In this document: positions 41,691-49,974 of the stretch, piece after piece
Layout of the letters: the number at the start of each line of letters is the position of its first letter
Position numbering within the stretch: position 1 is the stretch's first letter
NCBI GenBank assembly: GCA_964639245.1
Contig: CAZXCU010000001.1
Location: 434,001 to 498,000, forward strand
Direction of reading: 5' to 3'
Source: SB15 sp964639245
GTDB taxonomy: Bacteria > Chloroflexota > Anaerolineae > Aggregatilineales > J027
Length of the DNA: 64,000 nt
Notes under the pieces: generated by a model
Told to the model about the DNA's origin: nothing
Databases searched by the model: none
The model's input: the letters and a program-made list of their open reading frames with translations, nothing else
Translations under genes and position numbers: made by a program

Positions 41691-44354
41691 ATGACACCAC
41701 AGGAAGCAGAGCGTTTATTTGAACTGGCGTATCAACACAGTTTGGCGGGGCGCAATTCGCAAGCGCGGGAACTGCTTGGCGAGGTGCTGAGCCGCTATCC
41801 TGAGCATCTTGAAGCCCTTGTCCTGAGCGGCTACTTAGCCAGTCCTACCCAAGCCCGTTATTATTTCAAACAAGCCCTGCGTCTTGACCCGACCCACCCC
41901 GAAGCGTTGCGCGGACTCTTGGCGCTGGAAGAAACCTCAAACCGCTTTTTTATGCGGGTGATTTCGCTGGCAATCCCGGTGGGGTTGTTTCTCGCGCTGA
42001 TTGCCTTGTTTTTAGGGTGGCAAATCATCCAAACAGACGAGGAAATCACTCCTACCGCGCTGGTGATTCAAAATACTGAGACCGCGACCCTTACGGCGAC
42101 TCCCGAACCGACTGCCAGCGCGACCATCACCGCAACTCCGACTCCTGACGGGGGAGATTTAGAGCCAACACCCCGTCAATTTTTTCCGCCAACGGCTGCG
42201 CCAAGTGTGACCGCTTCCCCTTCCGTGACTCTCACAGAGACACCCACCTCTACCCTTGAGCCATCGGTCACACCTTCGTTGACGCTAACAGAAACAATCA
42301 CCCAGACACCCTCAGTCACATTAACTGAAACCATTACCCTCACACCTTCGCTCACGCTGACGGCTACTTTGACCCTCACCGCACAACCAGATGGGGATAA
42401 TGATGGAATCGCGGATACCCTTGATAACTGCCCGTTAATTGCGAATCCGAGCCAAACCGATACGGATGATGATGGCATCGGGGATGCGTGCGAACCGACC
42501 CCCACCGATTCAGACGGAGACGGGGTTGAAAATGCGTCAGACAACTGCCCGTTAATTGCGAATCCGAGCCAAACCGATACGGATGATGATGGCATCGGGG
42601 ATGCGTGCGAACCGACCCCCACTGATTCGGACGGGGATGGGGTTGAAAATACGGCGGACAACTGCCCATTAATTGCGAATCCGAGCCAAACTGATACGGA
42701 TGATGATGGCGTGGGTGATGCGTGCGAACCGACCCCCACTGATTCGGACGGGGATGGGGTTGAAAATGCGTCGGACAACTGCCCGTTAATTGCCAATCCG
42801 AGCCAAACCGATACGGATGATGATGGCATCGGGGATGCGTGCGAACCGACCCCCACCGATTCGGACGGGGATGGGGTTGAAAATACGGCGGACAACTGCC
42901 CCGATGACGCAAATCCTGACCAGTCGGACGTGAATGGGGATGATATCGGGGATGTGTGCCAGCCCAATGATGATGATGGGGATGGTTGGCCTAACAGCGA
43001 AGATAACTGCCCGGATGAGGCCAACCCCCAGCAGGAAGACTCGGACAATGATGACATTGGCGATGCCTGCGATTCACCGGATGACGCTGATAACGATGGC
43101 ATATTGGACGCAACCGACAACTGCCCGAACGACGCAAATCCCGACCAGTCGGACGTGAATGGGGATGATATCGGGGATGTGTGCCAGCCCAATGATGATG
43201 ATGGCGATGGCTGGCCTAACAGCGAAGATAACTGCCCGGATGCCTACAATCCCCAACAGGAAGATGTGAATGATGATGGCATCGGGGATGCCTGCCAGCC
43301 AAGCGATACGGATTCGGATGGTTGGCCTAATAGTGAAGATAACTGCCCAACCGATTCAAACCCGTTGCAAGGCGATACAGACGGGGATGGGCGGGGAAAT
43401 GTATGTGATAACTGCCCGAATGACGCGAATCCTGACCAAGACGATACGGATAATGACGGTGTTGGGGATGTGTGCGACCCGCCTGATGAAGATGCAGACG
43501 GGGATGGGATTGTAGACAGTGTAGACAACTGCCCGAATGATTTTAACGACGACCAATCAGATGTAAACGGAGATGACATCGGGGATGTGTGTCAGCCCAA
43601 TGATGATGATGGGGATGGCTGGCCTAATAGTGAAGATAATTGTCCTGACGTTCCCAACAGCGCCCAACTCGATTCTGATGGCGATGGGACTGGCGATTCC
43701 TGCGAAGCGCCAGAAGATACCGATGGGGACGGGGTTTTTGACACGGCAGATAACTGCCCCTTTGTTGAAAATCCATTACAGGAAGACTCGGATGGCGATG
43801 GCATCGGCGATGCGTGTGAACCTGTCGATACCGATGGGGATGGGTTTGCAGATAATGTCGATAACTGCCCGAATGATTTCAATGATGACCAGTTGGATAC
43901 CGATGGGGATGGCACAGGCGATGTGTGCGATTTGCCTGACCCGAATGACACCGACGGGGATGGCATACAAAATGCGCTGGATAATTGTGTGAATACCCCA
44001 AATGCAGGACAAGCCAACAGTGACACGGATAGCTTGGGCGATGCGTGCGATAACTGTGTGAATATTACCAACCCCGATCAATTGGATACTGACGGGGATG
44101 GCATCGGCAATTTGTGTGAAGCACCTGACCCGAATGATATTGATCTGGACGGCAGACCCAACGCTAGTGACAACTGCCCGAATAACTACAACCCCGGACA
44201 AGCCAATCTTGACGGGGATGCTTTCGGGGATGTGTGTGATGATGATGTCGATGGAGACGGAATTTTGAGTCCGCCTGATAACTGCCCGTTTGTATCCAAC
44301 CCTGACCAGTTGGACAGCGACGGAGACGGGGCGGGCAACGCCTGTGATGTTTAA
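41691..44354 (+). CDS. Membrane-anchored protein with ~18 thrombospondin type 3 calcium repeats
   Basis: The 887-residue protein has a cytoplasmic N-terminus with TPR-like helices (1-80), one span (~86-107), a Thr/Pro-rich linker (~115-230) and a long array of thrombospondin type 3 repeats from about residue 235 to the end. Eighteen D-N-C units are counted, most with D-x-D-x-D-G loops, which bind calcium, and paired cysteines. The array is very acidic and would be outside the cell, a rod stiffened by calcium. No signal peptide is seen; the span acts as a signal anchor. Part of the array is encoded by almost identical DNA repeats (listed separately). The 3' end shares TTAA with the stop of the convergent gene. 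Confidence 0.85.
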   Translation: MTPQEAERLFELAYQHSLAGRNSQARELLGEVLSRYPEHLEALVLSGYLASPTQARYYFKQALRLDPTHPEALRGLLALEETSNRFFMRVISLAIPVGLFLALIALFLGWQIIQTDEEITPTALVIQNTETATLTATPEPTASATITATPTPDGGDLEPTPRQFFPPTAAPSVTASPSVTLTETPTSTLEPSVTPSLTLTETITQTPSVTLTETITLTPSLTLTATLTLTAQPDGDNDGIADTLDNCPLIANPSQTDTDDDGIGDACEPTPTDSDGDGVENASDNCPLIANPSQTDTDDDGIGDACEPTPTDSDGDGVENTADNCPLIANPSQTDTDDDGVGDACEPTPTDSDGDGVENASDNCPLIANPSQTDTDDDGIGDACEPTPTDSDGDGVENTADNCPDDANPDQSDVNGDDIGDVCQPNDDDGDGWPNSEDNCPDEANPQQEDSDNDDIGDACDSPDDADNDGILDATDNCPNDANPDQSDVNGDDIGDVCQPNDDDGDGWPNSEDNCPDAYNPQQEDVNDDGIGDACQPSDTDSDGWPNSEDNCPTDSNPLQGDTDGDGRGNVCDNCPNDANPDQDDTDNDGVGDVCDPPDEDADGDGIVDSVDNCPNDFNDDQSDVNGDDIGDVCQPNDDDGDGWPNSEDNCPDVPNSAQLDSDGDGTGDSCEAPEDTDGDGVFDTADNCPFVENPLQEDSDGDGIGDACEPVDTDGDGFADNVDNCPNDFNDDQLDTDGDGTGDVCDLPDPNDTDGDGIQNALDNCVNTPNAGQANSDTDSLGDACDNCVNITNPDQLDTDGDGIGNLCEAPDPNDIDLDGRPNASDNCPNNYNPGQANLDGDAFGDVCDDDVDGDGILSPPDNCPFVSNPDQLDSDGDGAGNACDV
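42423..42890. repeat. Four near-identical 117-bp tandem repeats inside the type 3 repeat gene
   Basis: Units start at 42423, 42540, 42657 and 42774, each 117 bp (39 codons), and differ at only a few positions such as GCGTCAGAC/ACGGCGGAC. They encode D-N-C-P-L-I-A-N-P-S-Q-T-D-T-D-D-D-G modules. The near identity suggests recent amplification or homogenisation, and copy number could vary between strains or be mis-assembled. Confidence 0.9.
42906..43242. repeat. Two 112-bp near-identical blocks 225 bp apart in the type 3 repeat gene
   Basis: Blocks 42906-43017 and 43131-43242 match almost base for base and encode D-A-N-P-D-Q-S-D-V-N-G-D-D-I-G-D-V-C-Q-P followed by W-P-N-S-E-D-N-C-P-D. A more diverged third copy lies near 43545-43650. 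They mark a second, larger duplication unit within the array. Confidence 0.8.
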
Positions 44355-44707
44355 AACAAAGAACGCTGCTGAATTTTAGGCGGTGGGGGTGGTTCGGGTT
44401 CTTGGGGAGTCGCCTCCTCAAGAACCGTGTTTTCTTCTGAGGGCATTTCCGCCGCGATGAACGGTGTTTCCTCGTCTACGAATTCATCTTCTTCAATCAT
44501 TTCTTCAACGACCACAGGCGTATGGAAACGGGCGGCATCTTCCCCCAAGATTTCTTCTTGCAGCATGACAATTTCTTCTTCGGAAAATTCCCCCACCTTC
44601 ATGAGAACCTCCCGCAGGGTTTTTTCCGTGACCCAATCCTGCGTTTTCAAGACATAGCGATAATGTTCCTGTAGGCAGGTGCGCCATTCATCGAAAAAAA
44701 TACTCAT
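44351..44707 (-). CDS. Small acidic protein ending in a sliding-clamp-like motif
   Basis: The 118-residue protein is not recognised. It has a helical N-terminus (F-F-D-E-W-R-T-C-L-Q-E-H), a very acidic middle rich in E and a P-P-P-P-P-K tract, and it ends I-Q-Q-R-S-L-F at the stop codon. The last five residues Q-R-S-L-F fit the beta-sliding-clamp-binding consensus Q-x-(S/D)-L-F, which is often placed at a flexible C-terminus; this is suggestive only. Its ATG overlaps the stop of the upstream beta-CASP RNase gene (ATGA), so the two are translationally coupled, and its stop shares TTAA with the convergent gene. Confidence 0.65.
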   Translation of the reverse strand: MSIFFDEWRTCLQEHYRYVLKTQDWVTEKTLREVLMKVGEFSEEEIVMLQEEILGEDAARFHTPVVVEEMIEEDEFVDEETPFIAAEMPSEENTVLEEATPQEPEPPPPPKIQQRSLF

Positions 44708-46110
44708 ATCACCACAACATCATGTAATTCTGGCACATACACTTCATCAAAATGCAGTTCGGATTGCAGCCGTTTTTTGAGGGCATGGGCTGGTTCGGGT
44801 TCGCCGTGTACCAGAAAAGTTTTACGCGGCTTTTTGTTGATTGCGCCCGCCCAACCGATTAATTCGTCGGCATCGGCATGACCGGATAGCCCATTCATTT
44901 TGACGATTTCGGCTTTGACCGGGTGGGCTTCCCCAAAAATTTTGACTTGTTTGTGGCCTTCTATCAAGCGTCGTCCGAGCGTTTCCTGCGCCTGCCAACC
45001 TGTGATGAGAATGGTGTTACGCGGGTCAGAAATGCGGTTGCGGAGATGGTGCAAAATCCGTCCAGCTTCGCACATGCCACTTGCGCTAATCACCACAAAG
45101 GGATCTTCTTTGGTGTTGAGTTGTTTGCTTTCTTCTACATTACGGGTGTAGTGAAGTTGGTCAAACCCGAACGGGTCATCGTCATGATAAGTGTACATAT
45201 AATCTAAAATTTCTTGGTCGTAGACTTCGGGGTGCGACCTGAAGGCTTCGGAGACATTCACCGCAAGTGGCGAATCCACGTAGATGGGAATGGTTGGGAT
45301 GCGTCCTTCGGCGACCAATTTCTGGAACATGAACACAATTTGCTGGGCGCGTCCCACCGCAAAAGAGGGAATGACCAATGCCCCGCCACGCTGATAGGTG
45401 CGATTGACCACATCGGCCAAATCTTTGTCGGAATCTGGGGATGGGGGATGCAACCTATCGCCATAGGTGCTTTCCATGATGAGAATGTCCGCATGTTCAA
45501 CCGTTTGTGGGTCTCGGATGATGGGAAGCTGTTTGCGCCCAACGTCGCCACTAAAAACCAAGCGTACTTCCCGATTGGTCTCTTGGTCTTGAATTTGCAA
45601 GCACACAATCGCGCTGCCCAGCATATGTCCGGCATCTAAAAAGGTCAATTCGACATCGGGCAGAATTTTACGCGATTTATGATAGGGGACAGGATAAAAA
45701 TAATTCATGGCGGCAACCGCATCTTCAAGGGCGTAAAGCGGTTCCACTTCTGGTTCATGGGGTTTACGAATTTTACGATTATAAAATTCCGCGTCTTTTT
45801 GCTGGATATGCCCACTATCCAAGAGCATACTGGCACATAAATCGCGGGTGGCATGGGTGGAGATGATTTCGCCGGAAAAGCCATGTTTGACCAAAGAAGG
45901 AATATTGCCGGAGTGGTCGATGTGAGCATGGGAAAGCACCAGCACATCCACACTTTTGGGGTCAAAGGCAAATTTGGCGTTGCGTTCGCGGGCTTCCGAA
46001 CGTTTGCCCTGATATAACCCGCAATCTAGGAGAATCGTTTTGTCGTTCACCGTGATCAGGTGCTGTGAGCCGGTAACGGTTTGGGCTGCCCCGTGAAATT
46101 GAATTTGCAT
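44704..46110 (-). CDS. Beta-CASP metallo-beta-lactamase-fold RNase (CPSF/RNase J-like)
   Basis: The 468-residue protein has the MBL metal motifs: H-A-H-I-D-H near residue 60, D-A-G-H-M-L-G-S near 158, F-S-G-D-V-G near 185, and late G-H-A-D near 408. A beta-CASP domain (~200-390) is shown by M-E-S-T-Y-G, F-A-V-G-R-A-Q and S-A-S-G-M-C-E-A-G. Members cleave or trim RNA and include archaeal CPSF-like and bacterial RNase J enzymes. No KH domain is present at the N-terminus, as in YSH1-type bacterial proteins. It is coupled to the small acidic protein through an ATGA overlap. Confidence 0.9.
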   Translation of the reverse strand: MQIQFHGAAQTVTGSQHLITVNDKTILLDCGLYQGKRSEARERNAKFAFDPKSVDVLVLSHAHIDHSGNIPSLVKHGFSGEIISTHATRDLCASMLLDSGHIQQKDAEFYNRKIRKPHEPEVEPLYALEDAVAAMNYFYPVPYHKSRKILPDVELTFLDAGHMLGSAIVCLQIQDQETNREVRLVFSGDVGRKQLPIIRDPQTVEHADILIMESTYGDRLHPPSPDSDKDLADVVNRTYQRGGALVIPSFAVGRAQQIVFMFQKLVAEGRIPTIPIYVDSPLAVNVSEAFRSHPEVYDQEILDYMYTYHDDDPFGFDQLHYTRNVEESKQLNTKEDPFVVISASGMCEAGRILHHLRNRISDPRNTILITGWQAQETLGRRLIEGHKQVKIFGEAHPVKAEIVKMNGLSGHADADELIGWAGAINKKPRKTFLVHGEPEPAHALKKRLQSELHFDEVYVPELHDVVVI

Positions 46111-46149
46111 GGTCAGGATATCTTTCTGTCACTGCTATCCATTATAGGC

Positions 46150-46863
46150 TTATTCGGTGGTCGTTGCATCGGGCATGAGCCGAATGGTGAAGGGTTCACG
46201 GCGTTCAATCCCACTGTGATAGATGGTCACAAAATAAATGGCGTTGAGGGCGGGCGGGATGCGAAAAGTGCTGTGAGGCAGGTTCGAACTGACTGTGCCA
46301 AAAATATTCCCTTCATCGTCGCTAATCACCGCCGCCGACCCTTCGGTGGTTATAGCGAGGGTGAGCATCTCGGTCTGTGACGCAGTGACTTGATAGATTT
46401 TGAAGGGTTCATCCACCGTCACACGGTCTTGAAAATCATAATTCGGGCGGAGTTCAATAAATGGTGGGGCAGGGCTGTAGGGCTGCTGCACAATCGTCAG
46501 CACAAATTCCCCCTGACTGCCATCGACCCCCAACACTTGAATTAAATAATCCTGATTGGCAGCCGGGGTAAAACTTAACTGGCGCTGCACCAGCCCTGTT
46601 GGATTGACAGCACGGGCAATGCGCTGTTCCTGCGCGTCGTAGAGTACCAGAACCGGAGCGAAATTGGCGCTTAAGCTGTTCACCTGAATTAACAGGGGAA
46701 TTTCCGCCTGACTATTGCTAAAACGATAGATCTGGCTGGCTTGGGTGAGGGTAATTTCACCCATGATATTTTCATTGAGGGCAATTGTCAGGTCTGACTG
46801 GGCAAAGGTCAGCGCGGGGGTGAGCAAAAAAAGTAGCAGAAACGCGAGTGCGTAGTTTTTCAT
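46150..46863 (-). CDS. Secreted protein with two PPC-like beta-sandwich domains
   Basis: The 237-residue protein starts with a signal peptide (cleavage near F-A-Q, residue ~22). Two beta-sandwich domains of pre-peptidase C-terminal (PPC) type follow: the first (~25-125) has G-E-I-T-L-T-Q-A-S-Q-I-Y-R-F and D-Y-L-I-Q-V-L-G, the second (~140-230) has I-Y-Q-V-T-A-S-Q-T-E-M-L-T-L and Y-F-V-T-I-Y-H. PPC domains usually sit beside secreted peptidases and aid folding or binding; here they stand alone. It follows RNase D by six bases, so it may be read from the same message, though no functional link is apparent. Confidence 0.75.
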   Translation of the reverse strand: MKNYALAFLLLFLLTPALTFAQSDLTIALNENIMGEITLTQASQIYRFSNSQAEIPLLIQVNSLSANFAPVLVLYDAQEQRIARAVNPTGLVQRQLSFTPAANQDYLIQVLGVDGSQGEFVLTIVQQPYSPAPPFIELRPNYDFQDRVTVDEPFKIYQVTASQTEMLTLAITTEGSAAVISDDEGNIFGTVSSNLPHSTFRIPPALNAIYFVTIYHSGIERREPFTIRLMPDATTTE

Positions 46864-46869
46864 CTGTGC

Positions 46870-48006
46870 TTATTCCCCCTGAAGTAAATGGATAATTTCG
46901 CTGCCATAAGCGGCTAACCGCCATGCGCCAAGTTCGTTGAGCGCAGCCAATTCTTCGGGTGTTTTGGGCGCAGCTTCAGCAATCGCCCACAGGGATTGCC
47001 CCGGCACAATGACATCACTTTCGACACCGCGCTGTTCGGCACGCTGCCTGCGCCATGCTCTGAGTTTTTCATAGCGTTTGCGGACTGCTTGGCTTGGTTT
47101 GGGGTACTTAGGACGGGTTGGAATTTCGGCAGACGCGCCTTTTTCAATGGCTTTAAGGATGCCTTTGGCATAACGATCTATCTGACGATGTGTGAGTAAG
47201 CGTTTTTTTTGGATTTGTTCCAGATTTTGCGGGCGGTGTTTTGCCAACCTGACCAATTCTTCATCAGTAAGCACCCGATAGCGTGGGATGTCCTGTCGGC
47301 TGGCCTGCTGTTCCCGCCAGAGGTACAGTTCGCGTAAACAGGCCATCTGACGGGACGACAAACGGCGAATTTCAGGAAAATTCCAATAACCTTCCCAATC
47401 GGGTTCACTACTGATAGGGGGAATCTGGCAAAGTTTTTCAAACGTTTCCTTGGCTTCTTCCAGCATGTTTTTGGCCTGCAATTCCTGATAGAGAATATCC
47501 CGCAAGGCTGGCAAAAAATGGGTATCCATCTGGGCGTAGCGTTTGGCCTCTTGGCTAAGGGGGCGTTTCATCCAGTTGGCTTTTTGATGTTTTTTATCAA
47601 TCTCGACTTCAAAATAATGCTCCAGCACGTTGGCAAGCCCGACTTTGGGGTGTCCCAAAATACGAACAGCCATCATCGTGTCGAAAATGCGGGCAAATTC
47701 ATACCCGAAATCACGTTTGAGGCTGCCCAGATCATAGTCTGCGGCATGGAAAACAAATTCAATTTGGGGATTGGCAGTGAGTTCGCCTAAAGGTGACATT
47801 TCCTCAATCGCCAAGGGGTCGATTAAAAAATCTTGGTCAACGGTAGAAAGTTGAATGAGGCAGACTTTTTGATGGTAAGCAAACAGCCCATTGGATTCAA
47901 TATCGATGCCAATCAAACGGGAGGAGCGCAGAGTTTCCACCAGCGTTTTTAAGCCGCGTGAGTCGGTAATGAAAAAGGGTGTGGGTAAAGGATAAGACTG
48001 TATCAT
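46870..48006 (-). CDS. rnd: Ribonuclease D
   Basis: The 378-residue protein trims the 3' ends of stable RNAs. The DEDDy exonuclease residues appear in D-I-E-S-N-G near residue 33, H-A-A-D-Y-D near 90 and Y-A-Q-M-D near 157, each in its place. An HRDC domain follows (L-R-E-L-Y-L-W-R-E-Q-Q-A near 225, then a second HRDC-like section near 305-350). Length agrees with bacterial RNase D. A promoter TTGGCA-17-GATAAT ends eight bases before the ATG. The gene is divergent from the SH3 protein gene. Confidence 0.92.
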   Translation of the reverse strand: MIQSYPLPTPFFITDSRGLKTLVETLRSSRLIGIDIESNGLFAYHQKVCLIQLSTVDQDFLIDPLAIEEMSPLGELTANPQIEFVFHAADYDLGSLKRDFGYEFARIFDTMMAVRILGHPKVGLANVLEHYFEVEIDKKHQKANWMKRPLSQEAKRYAQMDTHFLPALRDILYQELQAKNMLEEAKETFEKLCQIPPISSEPDWEGYWNFPEIRRLSSRQMACLRELYLWREQQASRQDIPRYRVLTDEELVRLAKHRPQNLEQIQKKRLLTHRQIDRYAKGILKAIEKGASAEIPTRPKYPKPSQAVRKRYEKLRAWRRQRAEQRGVESDVIVPGQSLWAIAEAAPKTPEELAALNELGAWRLAAYGSEIIHLLQGE

Positions 48007-48014
48007 GGCACTCC

Positions 48015-48043
48015 ATTATCAAGGTCAGGCGGGGGTTTGCCAA
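48015..48043 (-). promoter_or_regulatory. Promoter of rnd with very short leader
   Basis: On the minus strand TTGGCA (48043-48038) and GATAAT (48020-48015) are 17 bases apart; eight bases separate the -10 box from the ATG. GGAG within those eight bases would be too close to the start to be transcribed fully as a ribosome-binding site. Confidence 0.5.
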
Positions 48044-48086
48044 GACAGAAAGCGCGTCTTATGATGATGAGAGGAGGACAGTTCGT

Positions 48087-49079
48087 ATGTCAGAAAAACC
48101 ACCGCACGATAAGATTCCGCTGCCCCATCGGGAATATAAACCGGCGGAATTACCCGCCCAACTACACCGTTCAACCACCCTTCTTCCTGTGATGGTGGGC
48201 GGTTTGATCCTTGCTTTCACGCTGATTGTCGGGGTATGGGCTGCCAGCAACAATGAGTCAGAACTTGCCGATGTTACCGTCATGCCAACACAAAATGCGG
48301 TTTGTGTGGTTACGGCGCAAAAACTGGTCAATGTGCGGAGTGGGCCGGGGTTGGAGTATGGGCGGGTGTGGATGTTGAACAGTGGCGAGCAACGTCAGGC
48401 ACTTGCTCAGGCGGGCAGAAATTGGGTGAAAATTTCGCGGGGGTGGGTTGCGTGGGACGATGTGTTGCTCAAAGCAGCGTGTGATAATTTGCCCGAAGAT
48501 GTTGCCCCAGAGATTTTTGAAGATGACCTGATCCCGCCGGAATCGATTCTAATGTTGGGGTGGGGGGAGACTTTTGGCGAAAATTTTGCGACCACGACCA
48601 ATGGTTGGACAAGCGTAACCCAACCGGGTTGGCTGGTGGAAGGGGCGCTGCTGCTCATTCCAGAAGTTGAATTTGCGCCCACCAACCCCCAAATTTCGCA
48701 CTATGAAAATGCCTACTATTTATTTTCGTTGATGTGGGAATCGGGGCGCATGGACAGCATCTTGCAATTTACCTTCCGACGTGGCGAGTCCGGCGCGTAT
48801 CAACTCACGATTCGGCGCGATGGGGAAGTACAGCTTTTGAGCCTATCGGAGGATACCTCTCCCCGTCTTTTAAAAGAGGGAAATGTAGGAAAAATCGAAC
48901 TTGAGCAAGGGATTGTTGTGGGGGTGCTGGCGGATGGCTCAGCGCTGCGGGTGGATTGGGCAAACCAGCCACTTTTTTCTGTCGAGGATGACTCCTTCAT
49001 ACACGGGACATACGCATTTCAAATGTCGGGCGGGCAGGGGCAGTTACACCGTTTTGAAGTGTATGTCCCCCGCGAATAA
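48087..49079 (+). CDS. Membrane-anchored SH3-domain protein
   Basis: The 330-residue protein has a basic cytoplasmic start, one span (~29-50), a bacterial SH3 domain (~65-130: L-V-N-V-R-S-G-P-G-L-E-Y-G-R-V, then W-V-K-I-S-R-G-W-V-A) and a C-terminal beta-rich domain (~160-330: F-G-E-N-F, Y-Y-L-F-S-L-M-W, Y-Q-L-T-I-R-R-D-G-E) like a concanavalin-type jelly roll. SH3_3 domains often bind wall peptides or glycans, so a cell-surface binding role is likely. The start at 48087 is set by AGGAGG nine bases upstream; a longer frame running into the divergent rnd promoter is rejected. Confidence 0.8.
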   Translation: MSEKPPHDKIPLPHREYKPAELPAQLHRSTTLLPVMVGGLILAFTLIVGVWAASNNESELADVTVMPTQNAVCVVTAQKLVNVRSGPGLEYGRVWMLNSGEQRQALAQAGRNWVKISRGWVAWDDVLLKAACDNLPEDVAPEIFEDDLIPPESILMLGWGETFGENFATTTNGWTSVTQPGWLVEGALLLIPEVEFAPTNPQISHYENAYYLFSLMWESGRMDSILQFTFRRGESGAYQLTIRRDGEVQLLSLSEDTSPRLLKEGNVGKIELEQGIVVGVLADGSALRVDWANQPLFSVEDDSFIHGTYAFQMSGGQGQLHRFEVYVPRE

Positions 49080-49132
49080 TTTATTTTGCGAAATCTGGGC
49101 TGCATGTTACACTCTAAGGTGACGTTTCTTAC

Positions 49133-49148
49133 TTAGCCAATCGGCTAA
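49133..49148. promoter_or_regulatory. Inverted repeat upstream of the Rieske gene
   Basis: TTAGCC (49133-49138) and GGCTAA (49143-49148) form a perfect 6-bp palindrome with a 4-base centre, 54 bases before the -35 box of the bc-complex operon. It may be an operator; no factor can be named. Confidence 0.3.
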
Positions 49149-49201
49149 ATTTTCATTAATAAAATCTTTTTTATCAACGAAATTTTCGGGGCAACCAATC
49201 T

Positions 49202-49230
49202 TTGACAGGGTGAAATGATTGTGATAATCT
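49202..49230 (+). promoter_or_regulatory. Promoter of the Rieske/cytochrome bc operon
   Basis: A perfect TTGACA (49202-49207) stands 17 bases before TAATCT (49225-49230), giving a leader of about 90 bases before the Rieske start at 49328. Confidence 0.6.
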
Positions 49231-49327
49231 TAACAAGCGTTGCCAGTGGTTTATCACAGGTTATGTTTTGATTGTATTATTCAGTGAACTAGCGTCACCG
49301 ATTTGATGCTGGTTTTGGGAGTTGAGT

Positions 49328-49930
49328 ATGGCTACAACACCAACAGTAACAAAGGCCAAGACCCCCTCTGCTAAGCCCGAACAGGTTGGGGAAGTCAAAC
49401 CCGCCCCTCAAGTGCAAGTGCCGGGGATCTCACGTCGTGAATTTCTCTATTATGCGTGGGGCGCAAGTTTAGCCCTGCTGACGGCCCAAACGGGTGGCTG
49501 GCTCATCTGGTTTGGTCTGCCACGCTTCCGCGAAGGGGAGTTCGGGGGGACATTCACCATCACGACTATTCCGCAGTTGAATACCCCACCCACCGATTAT
49601 CCCGAAGGGAAGTTCTGGCTGTCGAACACCGATGATGGCGTGGCAGCTCTCTACAAGGTGTGTACACATCTGGGCTGCTTGTTTAAATGGGTGGATGCGA
49701 ACAACCGTTTTGAATGTCCGTGTCATGGGTCGAAATTCCAATCTAACGGGTTATTTATTGAAGGGCCTGCGCCGCGCAGCCTTGACCGTTTTGCCATTAC
49801 CGTTGTCACCACGGGTGGGCAGCAATTGGTCAGCAGTCCTGAAGGCGATCCGGTTAAGGTTGACCCCACCTCGATTTCGCAAATCATTGTGGATACGGGC
49901 AGTCGTATCAAACGTGCCGGGCGCGTTTAA
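49328..49930 (+). CDS. Rieske iron-sulfur protein
   Basis: The 200-residue protein is the iron-sulfur subunit of a cytochrome bc-type complex. The cluster ligands are C-T-H-L-G-C (112-117) and C-P-C-H-G-S (130-135). A twin-arginine-like S-R-R-E-F-L (35-40) precedes the single span (~42-63), consistent with Tat-assisted insertion. The first ~34 residues are Ala/Pro/Thr-rich. The ATG at 49328 is preferred to a TTG six bases earlier; GGGAG lies upstream. Cytochrome b follows 44 bases later, with cytochrome c after that, forming one respiratory operon. Confidence 0.94.
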   Translation: MATTPTVTKAKTPSAKPEQVGEVKPAPQVQVPGISRREFLYYAWGASLALLTAQTGGWLIWFGLPRFREGEFGGTFTITTIPQLNTPPTDYPEGKFWLSNTDDGVAALYKVCTHLGCLFKWVDANNRFECPCHGSKFQSNGLFIEGPAPRSLDRFAITVVTTGGQQLVSSPEGDPVKVDPTSISQIIVDTGSRIKRAGRV

Positions 49931-49974
49931 TGTTGTGGTGTATTGGTATTTTTTAAGAGGACGAGGAGTACATC

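Noticed and set aside
42176..43192. Long minus-strand open frame of 338 codons over the calcium-repeat gene
   Set aside because: It is an antisense reading of GC-rich tandem repeats (Ser/Pro/Gly-rich translation) with no start signal; the plus-strand protein has a clear domain pattern.
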